Assembly (NCBI RefSeq): GCF_040629175.1
Contig: NZ_JBEXUX010000012.1
Coordinates: 62,001 to 126,000, forward strand
Source of the DNA: Embleya sp040629175
GTDB lineage: Bacteria > Actinomycetota > Actinomycetes > Streptomycetales > Streptomycetaceae
Reading direction: 5' to 3'
Length of the DNA stretch: 64,000 bases
In this document: in pieces, positions 15,925 to 24,720 of the stretch
How positions within the stretch are numbered: position 1 is the stretch's first letter
How the letters are laid out: each line of letters starts with the position of its first letter
The notes under the pieces: generated by a model
What the model was told of the DNA's origin: nothing
The model's database searches: none
The model's input: only the letters and a program-made list of their open reading frames with translations
Position numbers and translations under genes: made by a program

Positions 15925-18270
15925 ATGAGTGCTCACGTACGCCGGAGAAAGTGGTTTGCCACAAGCGTTCCCCTCTTGGCGCTGGCCGTCGCGGTACTGC
16001 CGATCGCAGTACCGGCGGCGGCCTCGGCCGCCCCCGTCCCGAGCGCGAACTCGCGGGTCGGGCAAGCGAACACGGCGACGGCGGCCGATCCGGGCGACGA
16101 GGTCGACCGGATCGGCTCGCCGCTCTCGCTCGGCCCCGACCGAGGTCCGGGGCCGGCCGACGCAAGCAACGCCGAGGCACCCGGCCGAGGCCCGTCCCCG
16201 GCGGACCTCCCGCTCGGCCCGCCCGCGCACCAGCGCGCCACGACCGCCGCCGCGGTGCCGGGGTGCACCCTCGCCGAGTTCTCCGCACTGTCCCCACCGG
16301 CGCTGGTCGACTTCCTCACCCGCGTCGACGTCGGACCCGATTGCCTGCGCGGCTTCCTGTGGACCTATACGCCCGAGTTGGGCCGGGTGCTGACGCCGGC
16401 TCACCTCCAGGCGGTACTGGCCCGGATCACCGCGCTGGCGCCCGGTTACGACGGCACCAACGCGTCGCACCTGTACGAACTCTGGTACTTCACGCACGCC
16501 GCGCTCTATCTCGACTGGGACAACCCGGCGATCGACCTGCGCGGACCGGCGGTGGTGGCGGCGATCAACACGGCGGCCGACGCCTTCCGCGCCGGGCCGC
16601 ACGCGTTCGACGTCACCCCCACCTCGGGCGCGCTGCTGCGCGAGGTGCTGATCAGCGCCGACGTCGACGGCGTCCGTCAGCACCAACTGCCGCTGCTTAC
16701 CCGGGTGTTCCGGGACATGGACGGCACCACCAACGCCTGGCAGAGCCCGAACCGCCCGGCCGCCACGCTGGCCGCGCAGAACATCGCCTACCACGGCATC
16801 TACAACCACGACGCGGGCTTCATCGCCGCCGTGCAGGCCGATCCGGCGTACCGGGCCGGGCTCAAGGCATTCGTCGGCTACCGGCACCTGAACACGCCGG
16901 GCACGTCGGGGCTGCTGCGCAACGGCGTGCTGGAGTACGGCCGACTCGGGCAGATCGGGAGCCTGACCGCGGAGACCGTGGCCGGCCTGGGCACGCTGCT
17001 CACCGACACGGAGGGTTGGTACGGCCGGTTCTCCGTGCCGTGGAGCGAGGTCGCGCACTGGCTGGAGAACTACGGCAGTTGCCATGCCGCGGGCGTGTGT
17101 CGGGCCGACGTCGAGGCGATGGTCTTCCCGAACACGTACACCTACGACCTGGGCGACATCGAGGTGCACACGTCCCTCGACCGGGCCACCGTCGAGCAGT
17201 TGTACTACGCGTCCAAGCAGGTCAAGGAGCAGTTCTTCCGCACGATCGGCAGCGACCTGCCGCTCGCCGGCGACCCGAACCACAAGCTGACGGTCCGGCT
17301 CTACGCGAGCATGGCCGACTACCACACCTACCAGCCGTTCCTGTACGGCTACTCGACCGGCAACGGCGGGTTGTACATCGAGGAGGGCGCGACCTTCTAC
17401 ACGTACCAGCGCGTCGTGCCGCGTGATTCCCTCCTCCAGTTGGAGGAGTTGTTCCGCCACGAGTACACCCACTACCTCAACGGCCGCTGGGCGGTGCCCG
17501 GTTCGTTCGGCCAGGGACCCTGGTACGCGGAGAACCGGACGACGGCCTTCGACGAGGGCATGGCCGAATACCTGGCCGGCTCGACCCGTGACCAGGGCGT
17601 GAAACTGCGCAAGTCACTGGTCACCAAGGTGATCTCGGACGTGCAGAAGTACGGCAGCCGCCCCACCGTCCGCGAGACCCTGCACTTCGAGTACGACGAC
17701 GACGGCTACTTCTTCCGCTACTACGCCTACTCCGGTTCGTTCTTCTCGATGCTCGGCCGCGACCACCCCGACCTGCTCACCGAGATGTACACCCACCTGC
17801 GCGGCAACGACGTGGCCGGCTACGACGCCTTCCTGGACCGGGTCAGCGGACCGACCTTCCAGGCCGAGTTCGACACCTACCTCGACCGGCAGATCGCCGG
17901 CGTGGACAACCTGATCGTCCCGGTGGCCACCTACACCCCGACCGCCCGACTCTCGGCGACCGGGCCCGACTACATCCGCCAGGTCTTCCGCCAGGCCACC
18001 GCCAACGACCCGACCTCGTGCACCGCGACCCGGGAAGCCCAGCCGCGCTTCACCTGCAAGGGCTCGATCACCGCGAACATCGGCTCGACCGACCCCGGCC
18101 GCATGCACAAGGACATGGCCGCCACGGTCGACTACTTCATCCTCACCCGCGCCGGCGCGGCCCTGAACAACCTCGCCGACATGAACTGCCACTTCGCCCC
18201 ACCGGTCCCCTGGCCCAACACCCTCGCCGCCACCTCCCCCTACACCTGCGAAGGCCCCCTCCGCCCCTGA
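15925..18270 (+). CDS. Secreted microbial collagenase (peptidase family M9)
   Basis: 781 residues from ATG 15925. Signal peptide at about 1-36 (basic start, LLALAVAVLPIAVPAAASA). An activator-like helical domain (about 110-400) is followed by the peptidase domain with zinc site H512-E513-Y-T-H516 and third ligand E544 in FDEGMAEYLAG, 28 residues after H516 as in M9 collagenases. Aromatic-rich subdomains (YADYHTYQ-like, FFRYYAYSGSFF) match the family. A short C-terminal module has four Cys; no PKD or collagen-binding repeats are seen. Two different palindromes lie in the promoter. Secreted to degrade collagen or similar protein. Confidence 0.92.
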   Translation: MSAHVRRRKWFATSVPLLALAVAVLPIAVPAAASAAPVPSANSRVGQANTATAADPGDEVDRIGSPLSLGPDRGPGPADASNAEAPGRGPSPADLPLGPPAHQRATTAAAVPGCTLAEFSALSPPALVDFLTRVDVGPDCLRGFLWTYTPELGRVLTPAHLQAVLARITALAPGYDGTNASHLYELWYFTHAALYLDWDNPAIDLRGPAVVAAINTAADAFRAGPHAFDVTPTSGALLREVLISADVDGVRQHQLPLLTRVFRDMDGTTNAWQSPNRPAATLAAQNIAYHGIYNHDAGFIAAVQADPAYRAGLKAFVGYRHLNTPGTSGLLRNGVLEYGRLGQIGSLTAETVAGLGTLLTDTEGWYGRFSVPWSEVAHWLENYGSCHAAGVCRADVEAMVFPNTYTYDLGDIEVHTSLDRATVEQLYYASKQVKEQFFRTIGSDLPLAGDPNHKLTVRLYASMADYHTYQPFLYGYSTGNGGLYIEEGATFYTYQRVVPRDSLLQLEELFRHEYTHYLNGRWAVPGSFGQGPWYAENRTTAFDEGMAEYLAGSTRDQGVKLRKSLVTKVISDVQKYGSRPTVRETLHFEYDDDGYFFRYYAYSGSFFSMLGRDHPDLLTEMYTHLRGNDVAGYDAFLDRVSGPTFQAEFDTYLDRQIAGVDNLIVPVATYTPTARLSATGPDYIRQVFRQATANDPTSCTATREAQPRFTCKGSITANIGSTDPGRMHKDMAATVDYFILTRAGAALNNLADMNCHFAPPVPWPNTLAATSPYTCEGPLRP

Positions 18271-18284
18271 CCACACCCCCGATC

Positions 18285-18324
18285 GACGGCCCCGAGCGCT
18301 GCCCACCCCGCGCCCGGGGCCGTC
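18285..18324 (+). terminator. Probable collagenase terminator
   Basis: Perfect 10-bp arms GACGGCCCCG (18285-18294) and CGGGGCCGTC (18315-18324) with a 20-base loop, 14 bases after the stop. Confidence 0.5.
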
Positions 18325-18334
18325 CCACGCCCGA

Positions 18335-18655
18335 TCAGGTGGAGGCGGTCCCGGACTGCTTCAAGCCGTCATAGGCGGCCCTGAGGTCGGCGGCCTCCGG
18401 CATACGGCGGCCCTCGACCACCTTCACGACGTCGAGCACCCGCCAGTGGCCGGACGGCACGACCCTGCGCGAGGAGATGGCGCGTCGGGCTGCGTCGCAC
18501 GCCTCGTCGATTTTGCCGACGCCAAGCAGAATCAAGGCCGGGTCGAGATGCGCGACTGCGGCCCGGCGCACCAATTTTCCTTCCGGCTCCTTCGGTGCGA
18601 GCCGAGCAATCACCTCTCCGGCATATTCCTCGGCAGCCGGATCTCCGAGCGTACG
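18335..18655 (-). pseudogene. Remnant of an XRE-type regulator with TPR-like C-terminus
   Basis: The last 105 or so residues of this minus-strand frame (AEEYAGEVIARLAP, HLDPALILLGVGKIDEAC, AISSRRVVPSGHWRVLDVV, PEAADLRAAYDGLK) match the C-terminal end of the large Streptomyces helix-turn-helix regulators that carry a helical repeat tail. The frame continues upstream to about 18784, but that part has no family resemblance and no helix-turn-helix. It is best read as a truncated relic. The flanking 18656-18828 shows no gene. Confidence 0.55.
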
Positions 18656-18828
18656 TCTCGCGCGACAAACCCGGACGCGCGGATGCCCGACCCTCCTGGG
18701 CGGTCGCTTGGATGGCCACCGGGGAACCCCGGGGCCTGGCACGACCGTTCCGAATGACCGGCAATCCTTGAGCCGGCGCCACACCGGGCGGGGGCGGCAC
18801 GCCGGCGCGTGTCGGGCACACTGGGGTC

Positions 18829-19149
18829 ATGTCTGTGGTGAAGATCAACGCGCTGACCGTACCCGCCGAGATGCGGGAGACCCTGGAGCAGCGATTCGCG
18901 TCGCGCGCCGGGATGGTGGACTCGCAGGACGGCTTCGAGTGGTTCGAGCTGCTGCGCCCGGTCGAAGGGACCGACAAGTACCTCGTCTACACCCGCTGGC
19001 GCAGCGAGGAGGACTTCAAGGCGTGGATGGCCGGGAACATGCAGGCCGCCCACGCACAGGGCGACGGCGCCGAGCGCCCCAAGCCCGCCTCCACCGACTC
19101 GGCCCTGTGGTCCTTCGAGGTCGTGCAAAGCAACGGCCCGAAAGCCTGA
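18829..19149 (+). CDS. MhuD-like heme-degrading monooxygenase
   Basis: 106 residues from ATG 18829. Strong resemblance, as I recall it, to mycobacterial MhuD: VVKINAL.VP, a central LLRPVEG..KYLVYTRW and a FEVV C-terminus. The three residues known to matter for heme cleavage are present at the same numbers: Asn7, Trp66 and His75. The family forms ferredoxin-like dimers that open heme and release iron. It is a single-gene unit with its own short upstream gap; no heme transporter is adjacent. The alternative label antibiotic biosynthesis monooxygenase describes the same fold. Confidence 0.88.
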   Translation: MSVVKINALTVPAEMRETLEQRFASRAGMVDSQDGFEWFELLRPVEGTDKYLVYTRWRSEEDFKAWMAGNMQAAHAQGDGAERPKPASTDSALWSFEVVQSNGPKA

Positions 19150-19190
19150 CCCGCTCCGCCGACGCCTGCCCCGGTACTAGCCTTGGCGCC

Positions 19191-19403
19191 ATGCCTCGCT
19201 ATGACTACCGCTGCCGCGCCTGTGGACTCACCTACGAACTCAACCGCCCGATGTCGGCGGCGAACGACCCCGCCACCTGCCCGGACGGCCACACCGACAG
19301 CACAAAGCTCCTGTCGACCGTCGCCGTGGCAACGGGCGCCTCCGCCCCCAGCACGGGCGGCGGAGGCGGCGGAGGCTGCTGCGGCGGAGGTTGCTGCGCC
19401 TGA
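19191..19403 (+). CDS. FmdB-type zinc ribbon protein
   Basis: 70 residues from ATG 19191. N-terminal MPRYDYRCRACGLTYE is the typical FmdB start with a CxxC knuckle; a second Cys lies in ATCPDGH. The C-terminal tail is Gly/Cys-rich (GGGCCGGGCC). Family role is poorly defined (putative regulatory or metal-binding). Follows the MhuD-like gene by 41 bases on the same strand. Confidence 0.85.
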   Translation: MPRYDYRCRACGLTYELNRPMSAANDPATCPDGHTDSTKLLSTVAVATGASAPSTGGGGGGGCCGGGCCA

Positions 19404-19485
19404 CCTTCGACCCGACCGACACATCGCGCCGAAGCCCTCGACGATCGGCACCGCCCGGCGGTAGGACCCACCGGGTGGACCACGC

Positions 19486-20130
19486 CTACGCGGCCAGGAC
19501 CTCCGGGATCTCCTTGTCGCATTCCCAGTGGGCGAGGGCCGAGCGGTCGAGGAGGATCACCCCGGCGCCGGCCGCGAGGGCTTCGGCCTTGGTGGAGAAG
19601 CAGCCCGCCGTGGTCGCCAGGAGCAGTGGCCCCGGCCGCTTCGTGTCCGGGCCGGCGGCGAGCGCGGATACGAAGTCCTCGACCACCCCGCCCGCCACCG
19701 GGCCCGGGCCCTCCGCGCTGCGGCAGCGGAGCAGGGCCGGGGTGCCGTCGCCGCGCCTGGCGTGGATGTCCACCGCGTACGCGTCCTCGACCACGCGCAC
19801 CGTCTCGACCTCGGCCAGCCCGTCCCGCTCGCACAGTTCGGCCACGTGCTCGGCCAGCCGGGTCGGGTCCATCCGGTCCAGGCGGGCCTTCGCGTCCCGC
19901 AGCGCGGTGTCGTCGCAATATTCGGCCGACTCCCCGGCCCGAGGCCGATATCCGACCAGCCAGATGACCGAACCGAGCACCGCCGCGGCCGCGACGTAGA
20001 CCACCATCATGGCGTCGGACTGGTCGAACCGAAGACCCTCGAGGACGAACCAGATCCCGACGGCGAGGAGTTCGAGCCCGGCGACCAGGATGGCCAGATT
20101 GAGGTAGGCCCTCACCCTCGTACGTGCCAT
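19486..20130 (-). CDS. Membrane protein with degenerate Mrr-type nuclease domain
   Basis: 214 residues from ATG 20130. Two hydrophobic helices (about 9-30 and 40-60) precede a cytoplasmic domain with the Mrr order: RMDPTRLAEHVAELCERDG, AVDIHARRGDG, LLRCRS, then ATTAGCFSTKAEALA and IILLDRSALAHWE-like ending. The core Asp (AVD) is kept, but the usual QxK is RCR, so the catalytic lysine seems to be lost. Active members cut DNA; this one may only bind nucleic acid. Stands alone, convergent with the FmdB gene. Confidence 0.7.
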   Translation of the reverse strand: MARTRVRAYLNLAILVAGLELLAVGIWFVLEGLRFDQSDAMMVVYVAAAAVLGSVIWLVGYRPRAGESAEYCDDTALRDAKARLDRMDPTRLAEHVAELCERDGLAEVETVRVVEDAYAVDIHARRGDGTPALLRCRSAEGPGPVAGGVVEDFVSALAAGPDTKRPGPLLLATTAGCFSTKAEALAAGAGVILLDRSALAHWECDKEIPEVLAA

Positions 20131-20277
20131 GTCCGTCGTCCCCCCGGTGACGCTTCGGCCGGTCGTGCACGTGGTCGTACTCATCGTCGTATTCGTGGTC
20201 GTGCTCGTGTCGTTCACGCCGTCCCGATCCGATCGGCGCGACCGACTCGGTCGGTCACACCATCGTTCCCCTATTGC

Positions 20278-20296
20278 TGTCCCGACGTTTGGGACA
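20278..20296. promoter_or_regulatory. Inverted repeat upstream of the Mrr-like gene
   Basis: TGTCCC / GGGACA arms separated by GACGTTT, in the 215-base gap upstream of the minus-strand gene starting at 20130. Possible operator. Confidence 0.35.
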
Positions 20297-20347
20297 CCTG
20301 CTCGGTTCCCGCCCCGAACAACAACCGGACACCCTACGAAATGCCAC

Positions 20348-21169
20348 TCACGCACCATCCGGCAGGTTGGTCCACCCGCGACCGTCCGCCTTGCCGTACC
20401 AACCGCTCGCGGCGGTCGTACCGCCGTCCACCGGGATCAGATGACCCGTCACATACGACGATGCGGCACTCGCCAGGAAGAGCACAACCTTCGCGTAGTC
20501 ATCGGGTTCGCCGAATCGCGCCATCGGCACCCACGAACCGATCAACTCGGGGTCACGGTCCCGCAATTTCGCCTCATATGTCGTCTGCGGCGTGTTCGCC
20601 ATGTCCGGCGCGATCGCGTTGACCCGGACCCCCTTGCGCGCCACGTCCACCGCGAGGCTCTTGGTGAACGCGATGATCGCCGCGTTGTAGGCGGAGTACA
20701 CCGGGCAGCCCGGGATGCCCCGCAGCGCCTCGACGGTGGACACGTTCACGATGCTTCCCGAGCCACGCTCGATCATCTGCGGCAGCACCGCGTGGGTGAC
20801 CCGCAACACATGCTCGAAGTTGATCGCGTGCAGCGCCCGCCACTGCTCCTCCGTGCTGCGCAGGAAGGTGGTCGAGGGCCGATAGTCGCCGACGTTGTTC
20901 ACGAGTACGTCCGCGCCGCCCGCCGCCGCGGCGGCGTCCCGCAGCCGTTCCACGGTGGCCGACTCGCGAATGTCGCCGAGCACCACCCGCACCCGGCCGC
21001 CGGCCGCCTCGATGTCCTTTCGGGCCTGCTCGGCCCAATCCGCGTCGATGTCGTTCAGCACCACGAGCGCACCCGCTCGGGCCAGCAGCCGGGAGACCCC
21101 GCCGCCGATGCCCGCGCCGCCTCCGGTGACGACCGCGACCTGACCGGCGAGGGGTTCGGGATCAAGCAT
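20348..21169 (-). CDS. Short-chain dehydrogenase/reductase with altered active site
   Basis: 273 residues from ATG 21169, with GAGGAGG seven bases upstream. Cofactor loop TGGGAGIG, NNVG in place of NNAG, the strand IVNVST with catalytic Ser, and DGGTT near the end are standard for classical SDRs. The catalytic tetrad is unusual: Tyr158 is followed by Asn162 (AAC codon) where YxxxK requires lysine. It may be a non-catalytic or altered enzyme, or use a different proton relay. Divergent from the GNAT gene; the gap holds a small TGACG-ATG-CGTCA repeat at 21193-21205. Confidence 0.88.
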   Translation of the reverse strand: MLDPEPLAGQVAVVTGGGAGIGGGVSRLLARAGALVVLNDIDADWAEQARKDIEAAGGRVRVVLGDIRESATVERLRDAAAAAGGADVLVNNVGDYRPSTTFLRSTEEQWRALHAINFEHVLRVTHAVLPQMIERGSGSIVNVSTVEALRGIPGCPVYSAYNAAIIAFTKSLAVDVARKGVRVNAIAPDMANTPQTTYEAKLRDRDPELIGSWVPMARFGEPDDYAKVVLFLASAASSYVTGHLIPVDGGTTAASGWYGKADGRGWTNLPDGA

Positions 21170-21380
21170 GGATGGTGCCTCCTCGGCGAATGTGACGATG
21201 CGTCAGATCTGCGCATGCTCTCCCAGGTCGCCCACGAGGTCAACGGCGGTGCTCCGGCAAACGATCACCGGAGTGCCGATCGACGCGGTCGCGACCCGCC
21301 CCGGTATACGTTCGAATGGATTCGAGAGACCGACGGGTCGGCACCGGCCGACCCCCACACCGACGCAGACGAGGGATCAC

Positions 21381-21686
21381 ATGGACATCACGGTCGAGGA
21401 CGTCCCGGCACAGAACCGCTTCGAGGCCCGGATCGACGGCGACCTGGCCGGCTTCGCCGACTACATGACCACCGACGTGCTGATCGTGTTCACCCACACG
21501 GAGGTGGACCCGAGGTTCGAGGGCAAGGGCGTCGGCAGCGCACTCGTCCGCGGGGCACTCGATCGGGTACGCACCGGCAATCGCAAGGTCCTGCCGCTGT
21601 GCCCCTTCGTCAAGACCTGGATCGGCAGGCACCCCGACTACTTCGACCTCGTCTACGACGCCCCGCCGAGCAAGGTCACCGACTGA
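21381..21686 (+). CDS. Small GNAT-family N-acetyltransferase
   Basis: 101 residues from ATG 21381. Contains the acetyl-CoA pyrophosphate loop FEGKGVGSALVRGALD after VFTHTEVDPR, then CPFVKTWIGRHPDY. This short form matches the COG2388-type acetyltransferases, about 95-105 residues long, lacking the full N-terminal acceptor lobe. Substrate unknown. Followed 29 bases later by the phosphatase gene on the same strand. Confidence 0.85.
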   Translation: MDITVEDVPAQNRFEARIDGDLAGFADYMTTDVLIVFTHTEVDPRFEGKGVGSALVRGALDRVRTGNRKVLPLCPFVKTWIGRHPDYFDLVYDAPPSKVTD

Positions 21687-21715
21687 CCCCGCACCCACGA
21701 CGCCATCATGTGCGG

Positions 21716-22249
21716 ATGACCTCGCTGCTCTTCGTCTGCACCGGCAACGCCACCCGCTCGGTGATCGCGGGCGAGCTCGCCCGGACGGCCCGACCCGATT
21801 GGCCGGTGGCCACGGCCGGCACCTTCGTGGTCGAGGGCCTGGCGATCAGTTGGCGCACCCGCAGCGCCCTGGCCGAACTGGGCCTGTGGGCGCCCGGACA
21901 CCGCAGCACCCAACTCACCGACGCGCACGTGGCCGCCGCCGACCTGGTGATCACCCAGGAGTACCAACAGGTCCAGTACATCCGTCGGCACCACCCGCAC
22001 GGCGCCGCCCGCACCGCGACGCTCAAACGCCTGGTCCGCGACCTGCCCGCCGCCGGCCCGACGGACCGACCCCTGGCCCCTCGGCTCGCCGGGCTCGACC
22101 TCGCCTCGGTCGAACTCGAACCGGACTGGGAGGACGTGGTCGACCCGGGCGGCGGCGAGGTCGCCGATTTCGTCGCGTGTGCGCACGAACTGGCCGCCCT
22201 GATGCATGATCTGCTCCCTCGGTTGGGCGCCCGCGTGGGCTCACCGTAG
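21716..22249 (+). CDS. Low-molecular-weight protein tyrosine phosphatase-like protein
   Basis: 177 residues from ATG 21716. The N-terminal P-loop VCTGNATRS (Cys8, Arg14) is the CX5R motif of LMW phosphatases and related arsenate reductases. TAGTF, ITQEYQQV and a later acidic DPGG segment follow the same order, although the general-acid DPD motif is not clear. Likely hydrolyses phosphotyrosine on a protein. Possibly co-transcribed with the GNAT gene; the serine hydrolase starts 11 bases later. Confidence 0.83.
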   Translation: MTSLLFVCTGNATRSVIAGELARTARPDWPVATAGTFVVEGLAISWRTRSALAELGLWAPGHRSTQLTDAHVAAADLVITQEYQQVQYIRRHHPHGAARTATLKRLVRDLPAAGPTDRPLAPRLAGLDLASVELEPDWEDVVDPGGGEVADFVACAHELAALMHDLLPRLGARVGSP

Positions 22250-22260
22250 GCTCGACTCCC

Positions 22261-23073
22261 GTGAACAGCCTGCGCATGATCGACACCTGGCCCGTCGGGA
22301 AGGCCGCTGCCGCCGTGATCACCCGGGACGGGGTGGTCAAGGGTGAGCACGGCCCGGTGGACGAGCCGTTCCGACTCGCCTCGGTGACCAAGTTGCTCAC
22401 CGCGTACGCGGCGCTCGCCGCGATCGAGGAGGGCGCGATCGATCCCGGCGACGCGGCCGGCCCACCGGGATCCACGATCCGCCACCTCCAGGCGCACACC
22501 TCGGGCCTGGCCTTCGACGAGGACCGCGTCCTCGCCGGGCCCGGTCGCAAGCGCATCTACTCGAACACCGGCTTCAACCTGCTCGGGGCCACCATCGAGA
22601 AGGCGTGCGACATCCCGTTCGGCGAGTACGTCCGCCAGGCGGTCTTCGCGCCGCTGGGCATGACCGAGACCACGATCGGCGACTCCCCCGCGGCCGGCGG
22701 CATCTCCACCGTGCGCGACCTGAGCCGGTTCGCGGCCGAGCTGCTCGCCCCGCGCCTGCTCGCCCCGGAGACGGTGCGCGAGGCCACCGGTGTGGTCTTC
22801 CCCGGCCTGGACGGCGTACTGCCGGGCTACGGCACCCGGCGGCCCAACGACTGGGGGCTGGGCTTCGAGATCCGCGGCCACAAGTCGCCACACTGGACCG
22901 GGACCACCAACTCGCCCGCGACCTATGGCCACTTCGGCGCGTGCGGCACGTTCCTGTGGGTGGACCCGGAGCTGGACGCGGCCTGTGTGTGCCTGACGGA
23001 CCGCGAGTTCGGCCCGTGGGCCGCCCAGGTCTGGCCGGTGCTCAACGACGCCGTGGTCGCCGAACTGCGCTGA
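22261..23073 (+). CDS. Serine beta-lactamase / penicillin-binding-like hydrolase
   Basis: 270 residues from GTG 22261. Class C fold motifs are present: SxxK as Ser41-V-T-Lys44, IYSNTGF as the YxN element, and HFGACG in place of KTG. No signal peptide is seen, so it is probably cytoplasmic. Such proteins act as esterases or peptidases rather than resistance enzymes. Lies 11 bases after the phosphatase gene. Confidence 0.86.
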   Translation: MNSLRMIDTWPVGKAAAAVITRDGVVKGEHGPVDEPFRLASVTKLLTAYAALAAIEEGAIDPGDAAGPPGSTIRHLQAHTSGLAFDEDRVLAGPGRKRIYSNTGFNLLGATIEKACDIPFGEYVRQAVFAPLGMTETTIGDSPAAGGISTVRDLSRFAAELLAPRLLAPETVREATGVVFPGLDGVLPGYGTRRPNDWGLGFEIRGHKSPHWTGTTNSPATYGHFGACGTFLWVDPELDAACVCLTDREFGPWAAQVWPVLNDAVVAELR

Positions 23074-23202
23074 TCCGCCGATCCGGCCAACCGGGCGTCC
23101 CGGAGCGGCAGTTCGCTGCGGGGCGGCGGCCGCACGCCGAGTCACCCCTTCGCCCCGCCCGTCCTGCGCCGACCCGGACCCGGCGGCGCATACCGTCGAA
23201 CC

Positions 23203-24063
23203 GTGTTGTTCTCCGTGCTCGCGGCGCTCGCCGCCGCGCTCTGTTACGGCGTCGCGACCGTATTCCAGGCCCTGGGCGCGCGGCGCACCGCGAGCGCGAG
23301 CGGGCTCGACCCCAGGGTCCTGGTCCGGGCCCTGGGGCAATGGCCCTTCGTCCTCGGCATCGGACTCGATCTGGCCGGGTACGTCTGCCAGTTCGTCGCG
23401 CTGCGCGAGCTGCCGATCTTCGCCGTCGAGGCCGCCCAGTCGGCCAACCTCGCGGTCACCGCGGTGCTGGCCGTCCCGGTCCTGGGCGCCCGATTGCACA
23501 GCCGCGAGTGGGGCGCCGTCGCCGCCGTCTGCGCGGGCCTGGCCCTGCTCGGCGTCTCCGCGGGACACGAGGGGCCCGCACACACCCACGCCGCCTTCCG
23601 CTGGTCGCTCCTGGGCTGCGTCGCGCTGCTGGGCCTGGCCGGGTGGGGCTGCGCGCGAGCGGGCGAACCCTGGCGCTCACGCCTGCTCGGCCTGCTCTCC
23701 GGACTCGGCTTCGGCCTGATCGCGCTGGCCACGCGCGTGCTCACCGACCTGTCCCCGGCCGCGCTGCTTCGCGACCCGGCCGCCTACGCGCTGCTCCTGG
23801 GCGCCGCACTGACCTTCCTGCTGTACACGGTCGCGCTGCAGAGCGGCGCGGTCACCTCGGTGGCCGCCGCACTCGTGGTCGGCGAGACCGTGCTGCCCGC
23901 CGGCGTCGGCCTGCTCTTCCTCGGCGACCACAGCCGCCCCGGCCCGTACGTCCCGCTCGCCCTGGCCGGCTTCGTGCTGGCCGTGGCCGGCGCGATCGCC
24001 CTGTCCCGATTCGCCGAGGGCGAGCCCGACGACGCCCACCCGCCCGACGAGTCGAATCCGTAG
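23203..24063 (+). CDS. DMT/EamA-like multi-pass membrane protein
   Basis: 286 residues from GTG 23203 (GTG TTG TTC). Nine or ten hydrophobic segments, starting with FSVLAALAAALCYGVATVFQALG, with the repeated half structure of the drug/metabolite transporter superfamily (FAVEAAQSANLAVTAVLAV; SVAAALVVGETVLPAGVGLL). Soluble acidic tail EGEPDDAHPPDES. Substrate unknown. Confidence 0.8.
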   Translation: MLFSVLAALAAALCYGVATVFQALGARRTASASGLDPRVLVRALGQWPFVLGIGLDLAGYVCQFVALRELPIFAVEAAQSANLAVTAVLAVPVLGARLHSREWGAVAAVCAGLALLGVSAGHEGPAHTHAAFRWSLLGCVALLGLAGWGCARAGEPWRSRLLGLLSGLGFGLIALATRVLTDLSPAALLRDPAAYALLLGAALTFLLYTVALQSGAVTSVAAALVVGETVLPAGVGLLFLGDHSRPGPYVPLALAGFVLAVAGAIALSRFAEGEPDDAHPPDESNP

Positions 24064-24088
24064 GGCCGGGCGAGCCACCACATGCCGA

Positions 24089-24118
24089 CGGCTCCCGCCG
24101 ACCGTGCGACGGGAGCCG
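24089..24118. terminator. Bidirectional terminator
   Basis: 9-bp perfect stem CGGCTCCCG / CGGGAGCCG (24089-24097 / 24110-24118), loop 12, between convergent stops at 24063 and 24176. A short GATCCGAGCC tandem repeat follows to about 24140. Confidence 0.6.
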
Positions 24119-24175
24119 ATCCGAGCCGATCCGAGCCGAGACACCACGACCGGGCGGCGCCCGATCGCGGCCCGA

Positions 24176-24436
24176 TCACTCCTCGGGTTCGATGATCTGG
24201 TAGTCCAGCTCACCGATCGAGTGCGCCAGTTCGGCCGGGGTGTACACGGCACCGTCGTAGACGAACGCGGGCTCGATCGCGGTCTCGGTCAGCCCCTCGG
24301 CGCTGGTGTCGAGCACGACGATGGCCCAGCCGATGACGGGGCACAGAACGGCCTCTTCGCCGGCCTTGGTCACCTCGACGTCCCAGCCGGGTTCGGCCGG
24401 GGCGAGACTGACGACGCTGCGGCGGGTGTAGCGCAT
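24176..24436 (-). CDS. Conserved small protein of unknown function
   Basis: 86 residues from ATG 24436, with GAGGAG upstream. Acidic C-terminus GELDYQIIEPEE, a central hydrophobic strand PVIGWAIVVLDTS, no membrane helix, no Cys pair. Not recognised. Reading-frame quality, ribosome site and third-position GC support a real gene. Convergent with the transporter and divergent from thioredoxin. Confidence 0.7.
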   Translation of the reverse strand: MRYTRRSVVSLAPAEPGWDVEVTKAGEEAVLCPVIGWAIVVLDTSAEGLTETAIEPAFVYDGAVYTPAELAHSIGELDYQIIEPEE

Positions 24437-24720
24437 GGCGGGACTCCTCGGCTGCACGGAAACCGGCGTTCGGCACCGGTCCGAACAAGCCTATGGTGCG
24501 GGTGTGACGGCTGGGATCACGGGGCGTACACAGCCGTATCGTCCGCGGCCCCGGCAGCTCCCGACGGACCCCGCCGCCTCGGCGCCGACTCGTGACCCGC
24601 TCCCGGAGTCGCTCGGTCGAGCCGGGGAAGGAGTCCAGGAATGCCCGCGCCCCCGCGCCTGTTGACAGGCACGTACCGCCGGACAGGCAACACACGGGGC
24701 ACGAACGTTTGGGAGGACGC

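Noticed and set aside
24437..24720. Upstream extension of thioredoxin or a small gene
   Set aside because: The extension is Arg/Pro-rich without family similarity; ATG 24721 begins the standard thioredoxin fold.
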